This document shows, piece by piece, positions 12,572 through 25,921 of a stretch of DNA of 64,000 bases (position 1 is the stretch's first letter; each line of letters starts with the position of its first letter). The DNA is from Brevipalpus yothersi. Its lineage: Eukaryota; Arthropoda; Arachnida; Trombidiformes; Tenuipalpidae. The notes under the pieces are model-generated. The model was not told where the DNA came from. It worked only from the letters and a program-made list of their open reading frames with translations, and searched no databases. The DNA lies in the NCBI GenBank assembly GCA_003956705.1, contig QZCP01000645.1, positions 150,638 through 214,637 of the forward strand. The letters run 5' to 3'. The position numbers and the translations under genes were made by a program.

Positions 12572-13252
12572 CCCGGAACCTGTGTTCAAAAATATATGTA
12601 TGTCAATACAAATTCACCATCACCATTAATGCTATAAATAAATTAAAATCATCATCAACAACAATAACAGTAGCCACAAAAATGTCAACACTCAAAACAA
12701 AACCCAACACTAACACTTATATCAACACCAGTAAGATGAGTAAATTAAAAAATCAAAATATGTCATCTTCCTTCCTTCAATTCAATTCACTTTTCCACTT
12801 CCACTTCATCCCAAGATATGATCCAATATCGACATATTATGCAGATGTTATGTTTTCGCAGTCTAGAATTAAGTTCCCAATGTCCAACTGAAGGACATCC
12901 CCACACGCTCAACAATTATTAATCAGAGAAGGACACTTTTGCCTTCTTCGCCTCTTGAGTCCACTTTTTTCGTTTCGCTTTTTTTTTTGACGTTCTGTTA
13001 TGAGTTCGTTTTGACCTTAAGCGTTTTAAGACTGTTTTAAGCTTGAACGTTTTCGCGTTCAGGTTCTGATACTGTGCACAGTATCCGATATTAGCGATAC
13101 TGATTTGTGTATTGTGGCGACCTCTTTTTTTGGATAATATTTGATTTAATTCGAACTTTTTTGATCAATTTTTTTTCAAACGAATTTATAAATTAGAAAA
13201 TTTTAATTTTAATGGTCGCATTGGGAAAAATTTTGATGTTGTACTGTGTGTA
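12572..13252. other. Intergenic region upstream of DPF
   Basis: It holds the presumed DPF promoter and the 3' UTR of the M28 peptidase. The part near 12970-13110 is rich in short repeated words (gttttaag twice, aacgtt, cgcgttc) and in one perfect palindrome, listed separately. No coding signal was seen. Confidence 0.5.
13068..13085. promoter_or_regulatory. Perfect 18-bp palindrome in DPF upstream region
   Basis: GATACTGTGCACAGTATC is identical to its own reverse complement. It lies about 500 bp upstream of the DPF start codon, and a near repeat (gcgatactg) follows within 15 bp. A dyad like this could bind a dimeric transcription factor. That role is inference only. Confidence 0.3.
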
Positions 13253-14875
13253 TCAGTATGCGGAGAGAGATAAAATAGTTTCCGCCAGTACATCGATAGC
13301 ATGTTTCATGAATTCAAGATTTTTTTGTGTAACATGGGTGAGATCATCACAGAATTCATGGTAACAGGCTCGACTCACTCCTCGATAGGGTCCTACGAAA
13401 TGATAATAGAATAATAATCTTTTTCAGACAACCACATCATATGCCATATGGATTTTTTTCCTTACCTGTATCAGTTAGTAGAACAGCGGGCATATTATGA
13501 GTGTAATTTGTGTTTTTATGATTCCAAAAGGCGGCATGATCACTTCGCACAAAATTTCGATATCTATAATTGGAAAAGAAAGTAGGCACTCTTGGGATCG
13601 CAGGATCCATTAGAACCAATTTATGTTCAGGATACACCGCCAATTTATTCCAAGATCTCGAATAGGCATCCCATAGTCGATTATCATATCCTTTTCTGGT
13701 CACAACTCCAAGAAAATCACCAGCATATTTGTTTTTACGAAGATAGCCACTGACTTCCGGTAGAACCTTGTAGTCGGAAAAAGTGGGTATGATAAAGTTT
13801 TATCAAGAGACAATTCAATCGAACTCAGCGTTAGAACTCACTCTGGCCATATCACTTGGCAAAACTTGCGATCGACTAGTGGGATCGAAATTTAAGATCA
13901 TATCCATAATGTATGCACCTTGCTCATAAGAATTGGTGGGAAAAATTTCATCAGCTTCTCATCTGTGAGCTCCAATCACATTTCTTACCTGTAAAACTTG
14001 CACCATGTTTATTCAACTCTTTTGGTATCAAAAATTGATTAACAAATGCCATACTACCCAGACATCCTTTCTCCTCTTGATCAAAAGCAACAAAAATGAG
14101 AGTGTTATTCAGTTCACCAGCTTTTGGTGAGAGAAGACGAACTGTTTCCAGAAGAGCAGCCATGCCAGATCCATTATCATTGACACCAGGAGTCAAAGCT
14201 GTCGTATCATAATGAGCTCCGATCACCAATATACTATCTAATGGTTGATCATAATTAAGACCGGGCATAATTCCAATAAGATTCACTCCTTTGATCAGAT
14301 TATCACTGCTATCTCGAGCATCGAAATGTTGTATATGTGTTTTGGTGGCATAATACGCAAAGCGTCCGACGATATTCTGGCGGATATGATTCTTGTATTC
14401 TTCGTCTTTTTCATTTCGTGGTTTCGAAAATAAATCTCTCAAGGTACGATTAAGATTACTCATGCTGCATCCATCACCTTTGTTCAATAAATAGTGAGAA
14501 GGAGATGGCTCATCATCAATCCAATCTTGAGATGGTGATGAGTGAACACTTGATCGAGGCACCAAGTTCACCAGATTCGATAAAATTTCACTACTATGCA
14601 AACTTTTGACAATTTTTTCGACATGAAAATTTGAATTCTTTATTCCTTGTTCTCTATCGGATGATTCGTTTGCTGAGTAAAAAAAATTTCACACACACCA
14701 GTTACATACCAGTTATCAGTTATTAAGTGAATTGAATTGGCAAGATCATTAAGTGAAACTCTTTAATGATCCCCACATCCGAGATCTACTCACCTTCCAC
14801 AATCTTTTCCGCTTGTTCAGATGATTCTGATGGCAGAAGAAAACAAATCGCAAGAAACACACGAATCCAAGCCAT
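13253..14875 (-). CDS. Secreted M28-family zinc metallopeptidase
   Basis: Five exons: 14875-14794, 14672-13989, 13918-13842, 13766-13466 and 13392-13253, giving 427 residues. It starts with a signal peptide (MAWIRVFLAICFLLPSESSE), so the enzyme should be secreted or lysosomal. The di-zinc ligand set of family M28 is complete: His in IGAHYDTT (about residue 181), Asp in PGVNDNGSG (about 193), the Glu pair in FDQEEKGCLG (about 227-228, catalytic base and ligand), Asp in MILNFD and His in RSDHAAFW. It should therefore be catalytically active, most likely as an aminopeptidase or dipeptidase of the carboxypeptidase Q or glutaminyl-cyclase-like fold. The sequence does not tell which substrate. The acceptor at 13919 was chosen because it keeps phase and joins to the conserved GAYIMD. 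Confidence 0.88.
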
Positions 14876-15423
14876 TATGCACCAGCCGTTCTTCTTCCAG
14901 AGGAAGAATAGATCACAATATCAAACGGTTCAGTTTGTCAAGCTATCCGGACCATTTTAATCAAAATATGTAGATCAGCCACACATGAAAGTCGTTAGAC
15001 CGCTTACCATCGGTTAACCGGGTTAAAGTCAGAGGGTGCCTGCCCTTTTGGCACAATTCGATGGGCATTGAATGCCCAATAAAAAGAGGGCGAGTTATGA
15101 TCTGATTAGAAACCATGCAGAGAGTAGAGTATGGCAGCCCAGTCAGTTTGCTTTGCAATAATATAATATTTTAATATTATTAAATTTATGGACCGTGAAA
15201 TAAGTATGCATTGAAATCAAAATACTGTGAGTAAAAAAATAAAACAATCTGCGATTACACAAAGACACAGGGAAAAATGTGAGGTTACGAACTTAATGGT
15301 AAACAATGGTGATCAGAATAGGTGAAGATTGATTGAGAAAAAATCTTCGGAAAAATGATAAATGATTTTGGTGGTGCAAGTTTATGGATGAATAAAATAA
15401 GATTGAAGTGATAATTCATTGGT
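14876..15423. other. Intergenic region between FRMD gene and M28 peptidase
   Basis: It should contain the M28 peptidase promoter and the FRMD 3' UTR. An AT-only stretch at 15158-15187 and a short hairpin at 15062-15078 are the only features. No gene was seen. Confidence 0.5.
15062..15078. promoter_or_regulatory. Inverted repeat upstream of M28 peptidase
   Basis: TGGGCATT and AATGCCCA are perfect 8-nt inverted arms separated by one G, about 190 bp upstream of the M28 peptidase start codon. It may be a factor site. No function can be shown. Confidence 0.2.
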
Positions 15424-18400
15424 TCATCTGAAGTCATAAGCTTTGCTCAGAATACTGTTCTTGATAGGCTCGTAATATTTGGTTCGAAGATGAGTTATTT
15501 CAGGATTTTTCCTGATCGTCGAGAAAAGATCAGATTCGAATTCGATGATGAGAATAAAAAAACAAGTCACAAGCATAAGAAGAAGGAATGAGGTCAAAAA
15601 TGTATTCTTGATGATTAAGTATGCTTTGTGAGATTTTTTGCTGTTCTTCGAGAGGGCCGAGGGCTTATCGTCGATTTGATTTTTTGTGCTGGAGAATTCG
15701 CCCTTGAGCAAATAATTTTCGCCATCGAGCTTCTCTTTCACTTTGTCATGATTATGTTTCAAGTTTGAGGACGGAGATTCAGACATTTCGTGAGTTTCCT
15801 TAGTGGTTCCATCGAATCTCTTTTCGAAATTCGTCATCAAGGATCGTGAGCTGATATTGCCCTCCATGTCTGGTGTGGAGGCGGAACTCTCTGCGAGGTC
15901 GTTTTCTATAAAAACAAGAAATTCATGTTAGTATAGCTCAATAATAGTGGAGTAAAAATTTCAGAACAAACCTTTCCCCTCGAATGAATCCTTATGAGTT
16001 GATTCTTGTTCAGTATGTGTCGAAAGGATTGTGTTCGATCGTGCTAAGCGAGACAATACCGCAGCGGAAGAAAAGCTTCGCTTAACTGTAACCTCTTTGC
16101 GATCTATCTTTTTCATATCATCAATTACTTCTTTCTCGACACGTCCTCTATTTGAGAAGTGAAGCGTTAAGCTAGACAGCATTTGAGAAAATCATGAGAA
16201 ACTTACGAATATCGAAGCTTGTAAGTTTTAAATAAGCCACCTCCTGTGGTTACTGATGGTATTTCACTGGATGAACTCATCCTACAAATAAAATGAGTCA
16301 TTAGGGATTTTGATGATGCTAATCGATGGAGTGACAACTTACGTGAAGAAATAGCGATGCTCCACAGCACACCGCCAGAGATGATGGCATGCAGAAGAGT
16401 TTTTACACTTGAAACCAAGGATGACTTTCTTCTTCTAGAGGTAAGTTAAAGAATCATGTATCTGTTAGTATTAATGATAGATTGATTTCCTTTTTTATGA
16501 AATTACAAAAAAATTAGATTGCATCAAATCTTCAAAAGGCTTTGTAGGGAAAACCAATTGAACCTTTAAAGGAGAGATAGGAAGTGTTTCAATTCTTGGT
16601 AATCTGTGATGCAATAAAAGTGAGAATGATAAACAAAGAAGTGAACAGTGCATCTCGGTATTCGTGCCTCGAGATACGATCAAACGACATCGAAAGATAT
16701 TGAAATTAAAAAAATTAACCCTTGAAAGTTTTTCAGTAGGAATGGAATGAGGAATAGTGAGAAAATTCCTCCCCCTTTCCTTTGGAATTTTCATAAATGA
16801 CTACTACTACTAAATCTGATAAGAATGGTTGGAATGAAAAAGCCATCTTGCTACCAGGAAATACAACTTCGATCAAGTCACTAGTCGTAGACAGTAGCTA
16901 AAAGTAGTGAGATGATGAGAAAAACTTACATCGCTTGGAGATGCATGGAATATAAACATGCGGCCCTCATAAGTCAGCTTTTCGATTTCACTCCTAGGAA
17001 GGAAGAGAGAGAGAAGGAAAAACGGAGAATCAATAATAAGTCAGTTAACGTCAAAACTTTGAAACTTTTGAAATCAATAAGAAGCTGAACAGAGGGAGAT
17101 CACAATCAATGTGGAAGTTTCAAACTAACCACTTGTAGGATTGAGCCTTTCTATTTCCTTGGAAAGTTGATATTCCAAGATGATTAACGCCAATGCAGAT
17201 CTGTTTTCCTTTGTGATCTTTCACATTATGGGGATCAACGCCATACAAGTCGAGTGACGATGCACGTCTGAGGAACAGCATTTCAGCTTCTGCTGTTGAA
17301 CGTCCTTTCAGATCTTTCTGATGGATCTCAGCAACCGTTTTTTCTAGCTCTGGGGTTTGATTTGGAACCAGCTGGAGAGACGATATATAGTGAGTATCAT
17401 GCTTATCTGGATCATAATCACCTAACTCGGCTGTAAATAAGGGAAGATAAATAAGATAATGGCTGAGAGAAGGGTTGGTTAACTTGTAAGATGGGTAAGC
17501 AAGTAGCATCAACAAGTTGTGATATGATGAGTGATTAAAATGTGCATCAAGTGATAACTATTTTTAGTAGATTCACTGCCTTTCCATTTTTTCCATTCAT
17601 CAATAGGGGTTTTTTTGAGAGAGAGTCTTGGGGAAAAATCATCACAGAGACTGTTCATTGAAGCTTCACTAAGCTCGGAAAAAAAGTGGGAAAAGTGAGT
17701 TTCAATGAAAAGCATAGACTGAGACAATCACGAAAGATCAAGGAGTGATGATTGATCACTGATAGCTTGTTAATTCGTTCTAAAACTATTATTTCAATTT
17801 TCTACCGACTTTGATGCTCATATCCACAGGATTTACGAGTCAGCATTGAAAAAATTTTCTCTTTTTACGATTCAATTAGTCATAATCAATCAATCCGAAA
17901 AGAGAGAAGAGGAAAGAAAACCTAATAGCTGGAAAAGAATTACTGCTGGCACCGATAATAATCAATGAGTGCATTTCATGTTGATTCAGAGAGAAGTTAA
18001 GCTATTCGTTCATCAATTAGTTACTTGATGCTGAATCAAACAATCGAAGGAGGGAAAAAAATCGAAAGTGAAAAAAAAGAATAGTAGTAAATTATTCGTC
18101 TGATTCTCACATTGTACGATGTAAGCCATTAAAAGAGGCAAATCATTGGATGAGCATTGGAGATGACCTTGCTGTAAGTCTCGTCGAATTTGTCTGAATA
18201 AATAATATCTTGTGATCTCTTCTTTCAATCGACTCGGATCGGCTGGATAAAACTTTACCCGGAAGCTGAAATTGATGACACTCAATCCTTTTATTTGCTT
18301 CACAATGTATCGAGTTGTGTCCAGCCAGGTGGGCTGTTGTCGTTCATCCACAAAAATGAGACCAAAATAATCTTTCTCAATAAGATCCAAATTTTTGCAA

Positions 18401-18534
18401 CACATATCCAACAAAAATTGGCCCTTATCTTCCTTACTGAATTCACATTCCAACAATTCTTCCTCATCGAATAGTGTAATTGAACACTTGAGTGGCTCAC
18501 TGTTTAGATCTTTACGAGATGCAAATCGAAACAT
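15424..18534 (-). CDS. FERM domain protein of FRMD3/FRMD5 type with C-terminal membrane anchor
   Basis: Seven exons: 18534-18111, 17430-17130, 16993-16930, 16434-16343, 16281-16207, 16147-15972 and 15905-15424, giving 537 residues. FERM proteins link membrane proteins to the cortical actin network. F1 starts at LKCSITLFDEEELLECEF; F2 contains DPSRLKEEITRYYLFRQIR and then ELGDYDP; F3 contains YGVDPHNVKDHKGKQICIGV and ends with SSACHHLWRCAVEHRYFF. An FA-like segment (YSGRVEKEVIDD) follows, then a serine-rich linker. A single membrane helix (about residues 480-500) is followed by IEFESDLFSTIRKNPEI and a short tail. This C-terminal anchor is typical of FRMD3 and FRMD5 and sets them apart from band 4.1. 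An upstream in-frame ATG exists at 18615, but the one at 18534 (MFRFASRKD) fits the family length. FRMD3 and FRMD5 cannot be told apart here. Confidence 0.9.
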
Positions 18535-19691
18535 TTTTATTTCGGTTACCGGGACTGCTGTGGTGTGTGGCGGTGGTGATGATGATGATAATGATAATGA
18601 TGACAGCCAAATCAAACTTAAAACACAATATCACAACAAGTAAACAATGATGAAATCAGTGTGTCACGTTATGAATGTGATTACAACCGGGATCTAATCA
18701 CAACAGATAAAATATTGTGATGATGATTGTGGCTCAATGAATGAATGGAATTTTGTAGCATAATTTTTGCTTCCTTCTTCACTTCCATTCACACAATATT
18801 GTCAGCTCTACAACACTAAACACTTGCACAGGCTTAACAGTGCCTCACAAGAGGTCGCTTTTCACGAGTTCCTCGCCCATTATTACTAGCGTCATCTATT
18901 AGCCTTTTTTCAAGTATAGACATTACGTAACTTTGTTCAGAAGCAGAACGATGTTCATCATCATCTCTCTCTGTCTGTCTCTCTCTCTCTCTCTCTCTTC
19001 AACTATCAGAGGGAAAGTAATTCTAGGTGATTCAGTTCTAGGTAAGAAATTGCGAATTTCATCGAGAGTGGTAAAGCCAAAAAGAATGATGATACTGGCT
19101 ACGTGGTTTTATCGACAGTTGAGATCGAAAAAAAGATGGTCCATAAACGAAAAACTTCAGAGAATCAGGTGAATCAGAAGAGGAACCTGTAAAAAAAATC
19201 CTTTTATTTGATAGTAAGTAGTAATGATTTTCGTGTCTTTTCTATTTCGTTCAACGATCTAAAGTTGATGAAAAAATCATTCGACCAAAACATATCTAGC
19301 AAGAAATCACAGTAATTGTTTGTGGTTCATTTTATTCCAATTGATGTGCGTTTTATTGATTCTCATTAAACTTGCATCATGGATAAATGAGGAGGAAATG
19401 AGTTTTTTAATCAACAGAGCTTCCAATTTTGAGTAGTCATTCAGCTGAGATGACCCTGATCAAGTATCAATCTTAGCGTACCTCCTATCGAAGAATACTG
19501 TGTTTGTTTTGTCTACATTGATACTATGATCACTTCTTTATCGATTGTTTCAATAGAGAGAATGAACCAATAAACACTTGTTAATTGGACGGAAAAAGTA
19601 ACAAAGAGTCTTGAAGGTTTGAAGTTCAAGCTCCTATTAACAAAACTTAAGTCAATTATCAAGTTGATGATGGTTGATGATAAGTATTTTT
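18535..19691. other. Intergenic region with CT microsatellite
   Basis: It lies between the FRMD start and the CAT transporter stop. A (CT)n tract sits at about 18973-18998 and a GATGATGATAATGATAATG run near 18577-18601. The plus-strand frame at 18933-19172 is carried by the CT tract and is not convincing. Confidence 0.5.
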
Positions 19692-22107
19692 TTAGATGGC
19701 GACTTGAGAGAGTCCATCAGTTTTCTGTTCAGGGCCTTCTTTATTTCTTTCTTTGCTGTACCAAATTCCATAGAAGAAATAGATAGAGAGCCCTAAGTAT
19801 TGAAGAAAAAAAAATGACTGATGAAAAGCTTCTTCACACTATGATCGAAAAATTTGGTCATATTTTACACACCTAAGATCATCCAAACAGCAAATCGAAC
19901 CCATGTAGCTATCGATAATTTCATCATCAGGTATGTATTGATGAAAATGCTGAGAACAGGAATCAGAGGCATACAGGGTGTCTAGAAAAGAAGTAATCGA
20001 TAGATCAATTCCAATAAATCAAATGAATCTTATTCACTCGACTAACCTGGAAGGAAATAGTGGGAACACTTTTTGGTTGAAGAGTGAGAGCTGTGAGCTG
20101 AACAATCAAAGTGATAACAAGTAAAGATATGAGAGTAATAGCGTTCGTCTGTAGCTCTCCGATTTGAGTCTCTAAAATTATTAAAAATATACACAAAATA
20201 ACTACAGTTATACCTGAAAAGTAAGTGAAAGTTATTAGTGAGATGTTGAAATTTTTGCATAATTTTTTTTCTCCTTACATAGTCCAGTTATTATTAGTTT
20301 GGATGTTTTGAAAGTGCTTTTCGTTGGAGTTTTCAATTTTGAGGTATTGAAAAATTTTTTCATGCAATATATAAGTCCATTGTTCGATGATACATTGATC
20401 ACTTCCAATGGTCTTGTTGAATCATCTGATTCTCGTTTGCCGGGTATATGAGGCACGTTCTCATGCCTGGAAAAATAACATGATCACGAATATCAGGAAA
20501 AACAATTCATAGATTTGAATTCTCTCAAAATATACTCACCTCAAAATCAAAATGCTCATCGAAACCAGAGTGTATGCCAATAGGGTTCCGATTGACATCA
20601 TGTCAGCCAATTCATCAATATTGAATAGAGCTGCCATTGCTCCTGATAGAACACCTGATATAAGTGTTGCAATCATGGGTGTTTTGGTGGATGGATTCAC
20701 TTTGGCAAGAGTTTTGAAAATTAGGCCATCAGATGCCATAGCATACAAAATTCGAGGCAATGGAAACATTGCACCAAGTAGACAAGTTGACAGGCCAGCA
20801 AGAGCTCCGATAGTGATCACCCATCGAGCAAATGGCCATCCAACTTTTTCAAATACATAAGGCAATGGTGCAGCTTGATTCAGATCATAGTAAGGCCACA
20901 TGAGAGTTTGTACGCAAGATACTCCGAAATATGCCAAAAATATGATGGAAAGTGATAATACTATACTGATGGGAATGGCTTTCTGTGGATTTTTCACTTC
21001 TTCTCCCGTACTTGCAATAACATCAAAACCTACAAAACTGTAAAAACATGTGGCTGCTCCAGCCATCATACCGGAGAATCCGAACGGAAAAAAGCCTCCG
21101 TTTCCGGCTGATTCTGGTAGCTTATCTTTTTCCTTATCCAGATTCCAGTTGTGAAAATTTAGATTGAAAGCACCACAAATAATGACAAAAAATAGAGTTG
21201 CCAAATTTATGCATGTGAATAGTGATATGAATCGAGTTGATTCTTTGACCCCGATGGCAAGCATAATCGTTAGTATCATGGTGATTCCAAAGGCGAACAA
21301 ATCTGGATATGGAGACATGTGTGGCACTGGAATAGGCATCCATTCTTCAAAATGACGAGCTAAAGTATTATTTATGAGAGAATCCAAATATCCACTATAA
21401 CCTCGAGCAACTGAGGCTGTCCCTGAACGAATAGAATTTGGAAAGTAAATTCATTCATTAGAGAACGCAATCGATATTCATTTGAACTAGAAAAAAAAGT
21501 CATGAGGGTGCTAGTTTGTGAAGCAATGCTGTGATCTCATTTTCTTGGATGTCATGGCTGATCACAAAGGTAAATCAAGATACAGTTTGGGCTTCAAGTG
21601 ACAATGAATGCTGCTTACCAATGACGTATTCTAGGATCAAATTCCAACCGATTACGAATGCTGTGAATTCACCAACCGTAACGTAACTGTAAATGTATGC
21701 AGAACCAGCTCTAGGAACTCGAGCACCAAATTCGGCATAACAAAAACCAGCAAAAATTGATGCTAAAGCTGCACAAAAAAAGGACAACATAACCGCTGGT
21801 CCAGCAGTTTTACTGGCCACTTGACCAGCAATCACATACATTCCAAGTCCCAAGGTGGATCCGATGCCTTGAAAATTGCATGAATAAAAAACGTAGCATA
21901 ATGAACATGATAAAATAATTTTACGTTTGCAAAATGCTCTCAAATTAATTGATGTATTATTTGGCTTTTCGGCTCCATAAAAGTTTTCAACTCACTTAAT
22001 AACGTTAGATCGAGGGTCGTTAAACAACGATTAAGAGAAGATGGAGCTGTTTCATTGTCAATCACTTTTCGTCGAATCAAAGCTCTCCCGAAAGATCTGA
22101 GGCCCAT
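19692..22107 (-). CDS. Cationic amino acid transporter (SLC7 CAT subfamily)
   Basis: Seven exons: 22107-21996, 21867-21619, 21422-20540, 20466-20279, 20213-20047, 19981-19873 and 19792-19692, giving 602 residues, close to the usual 600-650 for CATs. CAT proteins import arginine, lysine and ornithine across the plasma membrane through 14 helices, two more than LAT-type SLC7 members. Landmarks are IGSTLGLGMYVIAGQVA in helix 1, AEFGARVPRAGSAYIYSYV in helix 3, GFDVIASTGEEVKNP in helix 6, and the CAT-specific end LSIFINTYLMMKLSIATW-VRFAVWM. A hydrophilic loop lies between helices 10 and 11 (exon 4, HENVPHIPGKRES). The C-terminal tail is short (SQVAI). The first exon uses the first ATG after a stop. 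The gene shows no break. Confidence 0.93.
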
Positions 22108-23675
22108 GATGATGAGAAAAAAAGTCAATTTTTGGAGGGATAAAAAAATTTCAATAAATTCCAATAACAATTGTAAAAATTATCTCTGGAACATTTCAAC
22201 CAAGTTATTTCAGCTACACACACAAAAAACTCTCGACACTAGAAGTTAGTGAATGCGATACAATAACAATGATCACGGTGATTGTGTGGCTGTTTTACAC
22301 GGTGAATCGTGGAATGATTTGGAAACACCCATTAGGCGGATAGATGAGACTTCATTAATGATGGTTTTATACAATAGGCTCGATGATTTTGAAGCTTTAT
22401 CAGCCAAAATAAAAAAACTGTGCGGGAATGGAATTTCTCCCAAAAAACTGCTGGTGAATCATAATTGTGAGCCTACGGGATCATTGTCGAGAGGTTTGAT
22501 CATGTGATCAGCACGTAATTACTGTCGTGAGATTGATTCCATCAGTAAACATTAGCCCTGTCCTAAAATTGTTTCTCTTGCTCCATCCATCAAACAAGGA
22601 AATGTAATCGCAAATGAACCGTTAACATGAACCCTTTGAAAAGATAATGAATTATGGCCTCAAAGGGATAGAAGACTGCAGATCTAGTCATGTGTGAGTG
22701 AATATGTGTGAATGAAATGAAAGAGAGAGAGAAAAAAATATAGAAGATTCTATATCGCATCTATTGATGACATGAGAACAAAAATCTTCTACAATGAACA
22801 ATGGAAATATTTCACCTCAAACCAGATGCCTTTGCAATAATTTCACACGCACACATACATGTGGGTCTAAGGGTTAAGCCATGGTCAAGACCTTTACTGA
22901 TTAGTGAAAGAATGAGTCGTGTGATGTAATCGAGTTATAAGTTTTACGTTTAATTCAGTTTCTCATAGAATTCGTAGAATAAGATGAACTCCTGAATGAC
23001 TAGCCATTCTTAAGATGAATAATGGCGGACAATTATGATATTCATCTTCAAAGGGAAGGGGGACGAAATGGTTTTGTAGATATATGACATGGTCAATGGA
23101 AGAAGAGAAGAGAGGGGAAGGGGAGAGGAGAGGAGAGAAGTTCATCAGTTGCATAAGTAACTGATACAATAACAATTAAGATGTTTTCTGTGAGATAAAG
23201 AAAACGAGGCAAAGTAGAAAAAAACCTGGAAAACCTTTTCTCGTTGAGGGGAGAATTCAATGGATGAATGAAATTAAAGTGAGAAAAATTCGTAATTTAA
23301 GAGTAGAGAAGAGTAAGAGGATGGCAAATTATGTGCCATGTAGCGATGACATGCACACAAAGACAAGTACAATGGCGAATGGTTGAGAAAAAAGAGGAAG
23401 AGAATGAGAGAGATAGAGATAGTGAAAGAAAAGAGAATCAGTAAAAATGAGAACATGTTGATTTTGAGGGTTTATCCGTGCTTGGATTGTTGCTTGCTTG
23501 CTGATTGATTCTTTGATGGCTTTGGGTAATTCGATGAGATTGTTGAACAGAACAACTCTATATATATATATGTATATATTTTATATGCTCATATTTACTT
23601 TGTAGTACTATCGCTCGAATAATTAAGATCTCTTAATCGTTCATAATTCGTGTCTTTGATTTGTTACTGCTGCTT
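22108..23675. other. 1.6 kb intergenic region, CAT promoter and TRIM 3' side
   Basis: It should contain the CAT promoter and the 3' UTR of the TRIM-NHL gene. A purine-only stretch lies near 23099-23139, and a TATA-rich run at 23562-23580. The plus-strand frame at 22253-22507 has no recognisable domain and no splice partner. No gene was called. Confidence 0.5.
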
Positions 23676-25879
23676 TTAATGATATCTATACTTTTTGATG
23701 CAATCATTGCCGAGATCCACCACTATTACGTGATAATCATTAGTTGCTGCGAGACCACTTGCTCGCTTCAGCTTTGCATCCATACTATCGATGGAGAGCT
23801 TAAATTGACCAGATGCGTAATCAAATACCTGAACCGATACCCGACCTCGTTCGGTACGAGTTGCTAAAAGATGGCCTTGTTTATCGTAGGCCAGACCACC
23901 ATAAGAGCTCACAGCAGGTTTGGACGAGACATTATTATTGTTTGCTTCAGGTATAATTTCACGAATGAAGGTTGACCCATCAGAAGAGTAAACATATATC
24001 TTGGATTCAGAAGCTACCAAAATTTCATCATTCTGTCCAATGGCAATAGCTCCGATAACACCCAATTTCGGGGGAAGAGTTTGTGATGGTCCATTTAGAA
24101 AATTTGTCTTATTATTAGAGTGGTTGTTTTGAGTAGGTAGAATGGTGCTGATCGTTTTGCGATCGGTTCCAACCAATTTTCGCAAAAGTTTTCCAGTTGG
24201 ATAAAAGATGAATACACCAGGAACACCATTATCAGCAACGATTATCTCTCGACGACTATTCACACAGATATGAGTAGGCTCACGAAGATCACAATGAGAA
24301 AAGTGCCTTTTTTCTACACCATTCTCATCCAGTTCAGCAATCTGGCGGGTCTCAAAGTTGGTGACTAGTATCGAGTCGGACATCAGAGCCATTCCAGTGA
24401 CCGAACGAGATAAACCTTCGATATGACGCTCAAAATTGAATGGCGAGTTATTACAATCATTAGAAGATAAAATTTTTATCCGGCAATTACCCGTGTCTAG
24501 AACATAAACCAGACCATTGGTTTCACTGATTGCCACAGTAACAGGCTGGAGAAAAGAGTGATCTCCCAAACCACGAGTACCATATATACAAATGGGATTA
24601 ACGTGAACACTTGCTTCAAATTCCACTGGATAAGTTTTGATTGGATGGCCGAAAATGGTCACATTCAAGTGATAAGTACCATGCTTGGGTGTGATGAATT
24701 GTGCTTCATAAGTACCGTCATCTCTGTCGATTACACGGACAGGTGTGCTCGTACCGTCATCCAGGGCCTTTAAAAGGGCGGCCACAGGATCACCTCCACG
24801 ACCCTGTCGTTCGCCAGAGTAATCATAAGTAACAATAGTTGCTGAAGTACGCATTTTGGCGAAACATTTGCCAACATTTGCTTCACAAAGTGAGGGGAAT
24901 GTTTTACTTGAACGGACTGCTCCGTAACTCTTGATAGCTTCCTGGATCACACTGATCGTTGACTCCTCCATGTTTTCATAACGCATGAAACAATTTTCTC
25001 TTGGATCCAGCAGGCTGCTTATAGATTCCGTTTTAACGTTAAGCTCATTTATTTTACCGGTTATATTGCGAACATCTCCTTGATACTTGAGTCCATTACA
25101 TTCCGCTTCAACTCGAGCCTTTTCATTTTCAATCATTCGCAATTGATTTTGCAATATTTCCCGCTTGTCTTCTCGCATTTTTTTGGCTGAGGACAACACT
25201 TCTAGACGCCGCTTGTCCACCAAATTGATTATCTCCGTGAATGTCCGATTGATGTCATCGAAAGCACTATCTGCATTCTGGTCGAGCTTTCTTATTTCAG
25301 AGGATACATTTTCGTACGCTTCTTCCAGCTTTGCAATGCATTTTTGAGCTTTGTAAAGTAGAATTTCTGACATCCGTTTGATGGCAATGGAAAAAGGAAT
25401 AACCTGATGATGATAAGTGAGAGAGGAAGAGAGAAAGAAAGAAAGAGAAGATGAATAGGGAGCATACTGACAAAGGATGAACGAAGGGATGCCAAATATA
25501 CATATTTAAATATACATTGAAGGGGGAAGAGAGAGAGAAAGAGAGAAATAGAAAGAGAATGATAGAAGGAAGACAAAGGATAAGAAAAATAGATTGCAAA
25601 TCCACGGTGAAGGTAAGAAGGTAAAGGATAGGGTGAGAAGGAATAGGAAAAAAAATCCTAAGATTAAATGGCATCAATTAAAGTAACATTAATCGGATAT
25701 CAAGAAAGAACATGAGAAGTAGAAACAAAAAAGCGTGAAAAAAAGAGAACAGAACAAGGGTAAGGATGCATGATGGGAGGAAAATCAGATCACGATAGGG
25801 TGCGATGAAGATTATAAAGTATGAATATAACAATGAAATGAGGTTTTGATTCTTGATTCTTGAGCACAAAAAAAGAGAG

Positions 25880-25921
<42 letters not shown>

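Noticed and set aside
22253..22507. Plus-strand 84-codon frame divergent from the CAT transporter
   Set aside because: No domain, splice partner or repeat supports it. The composition is ordinary, so it was left unannotated rather than excluded for certain.
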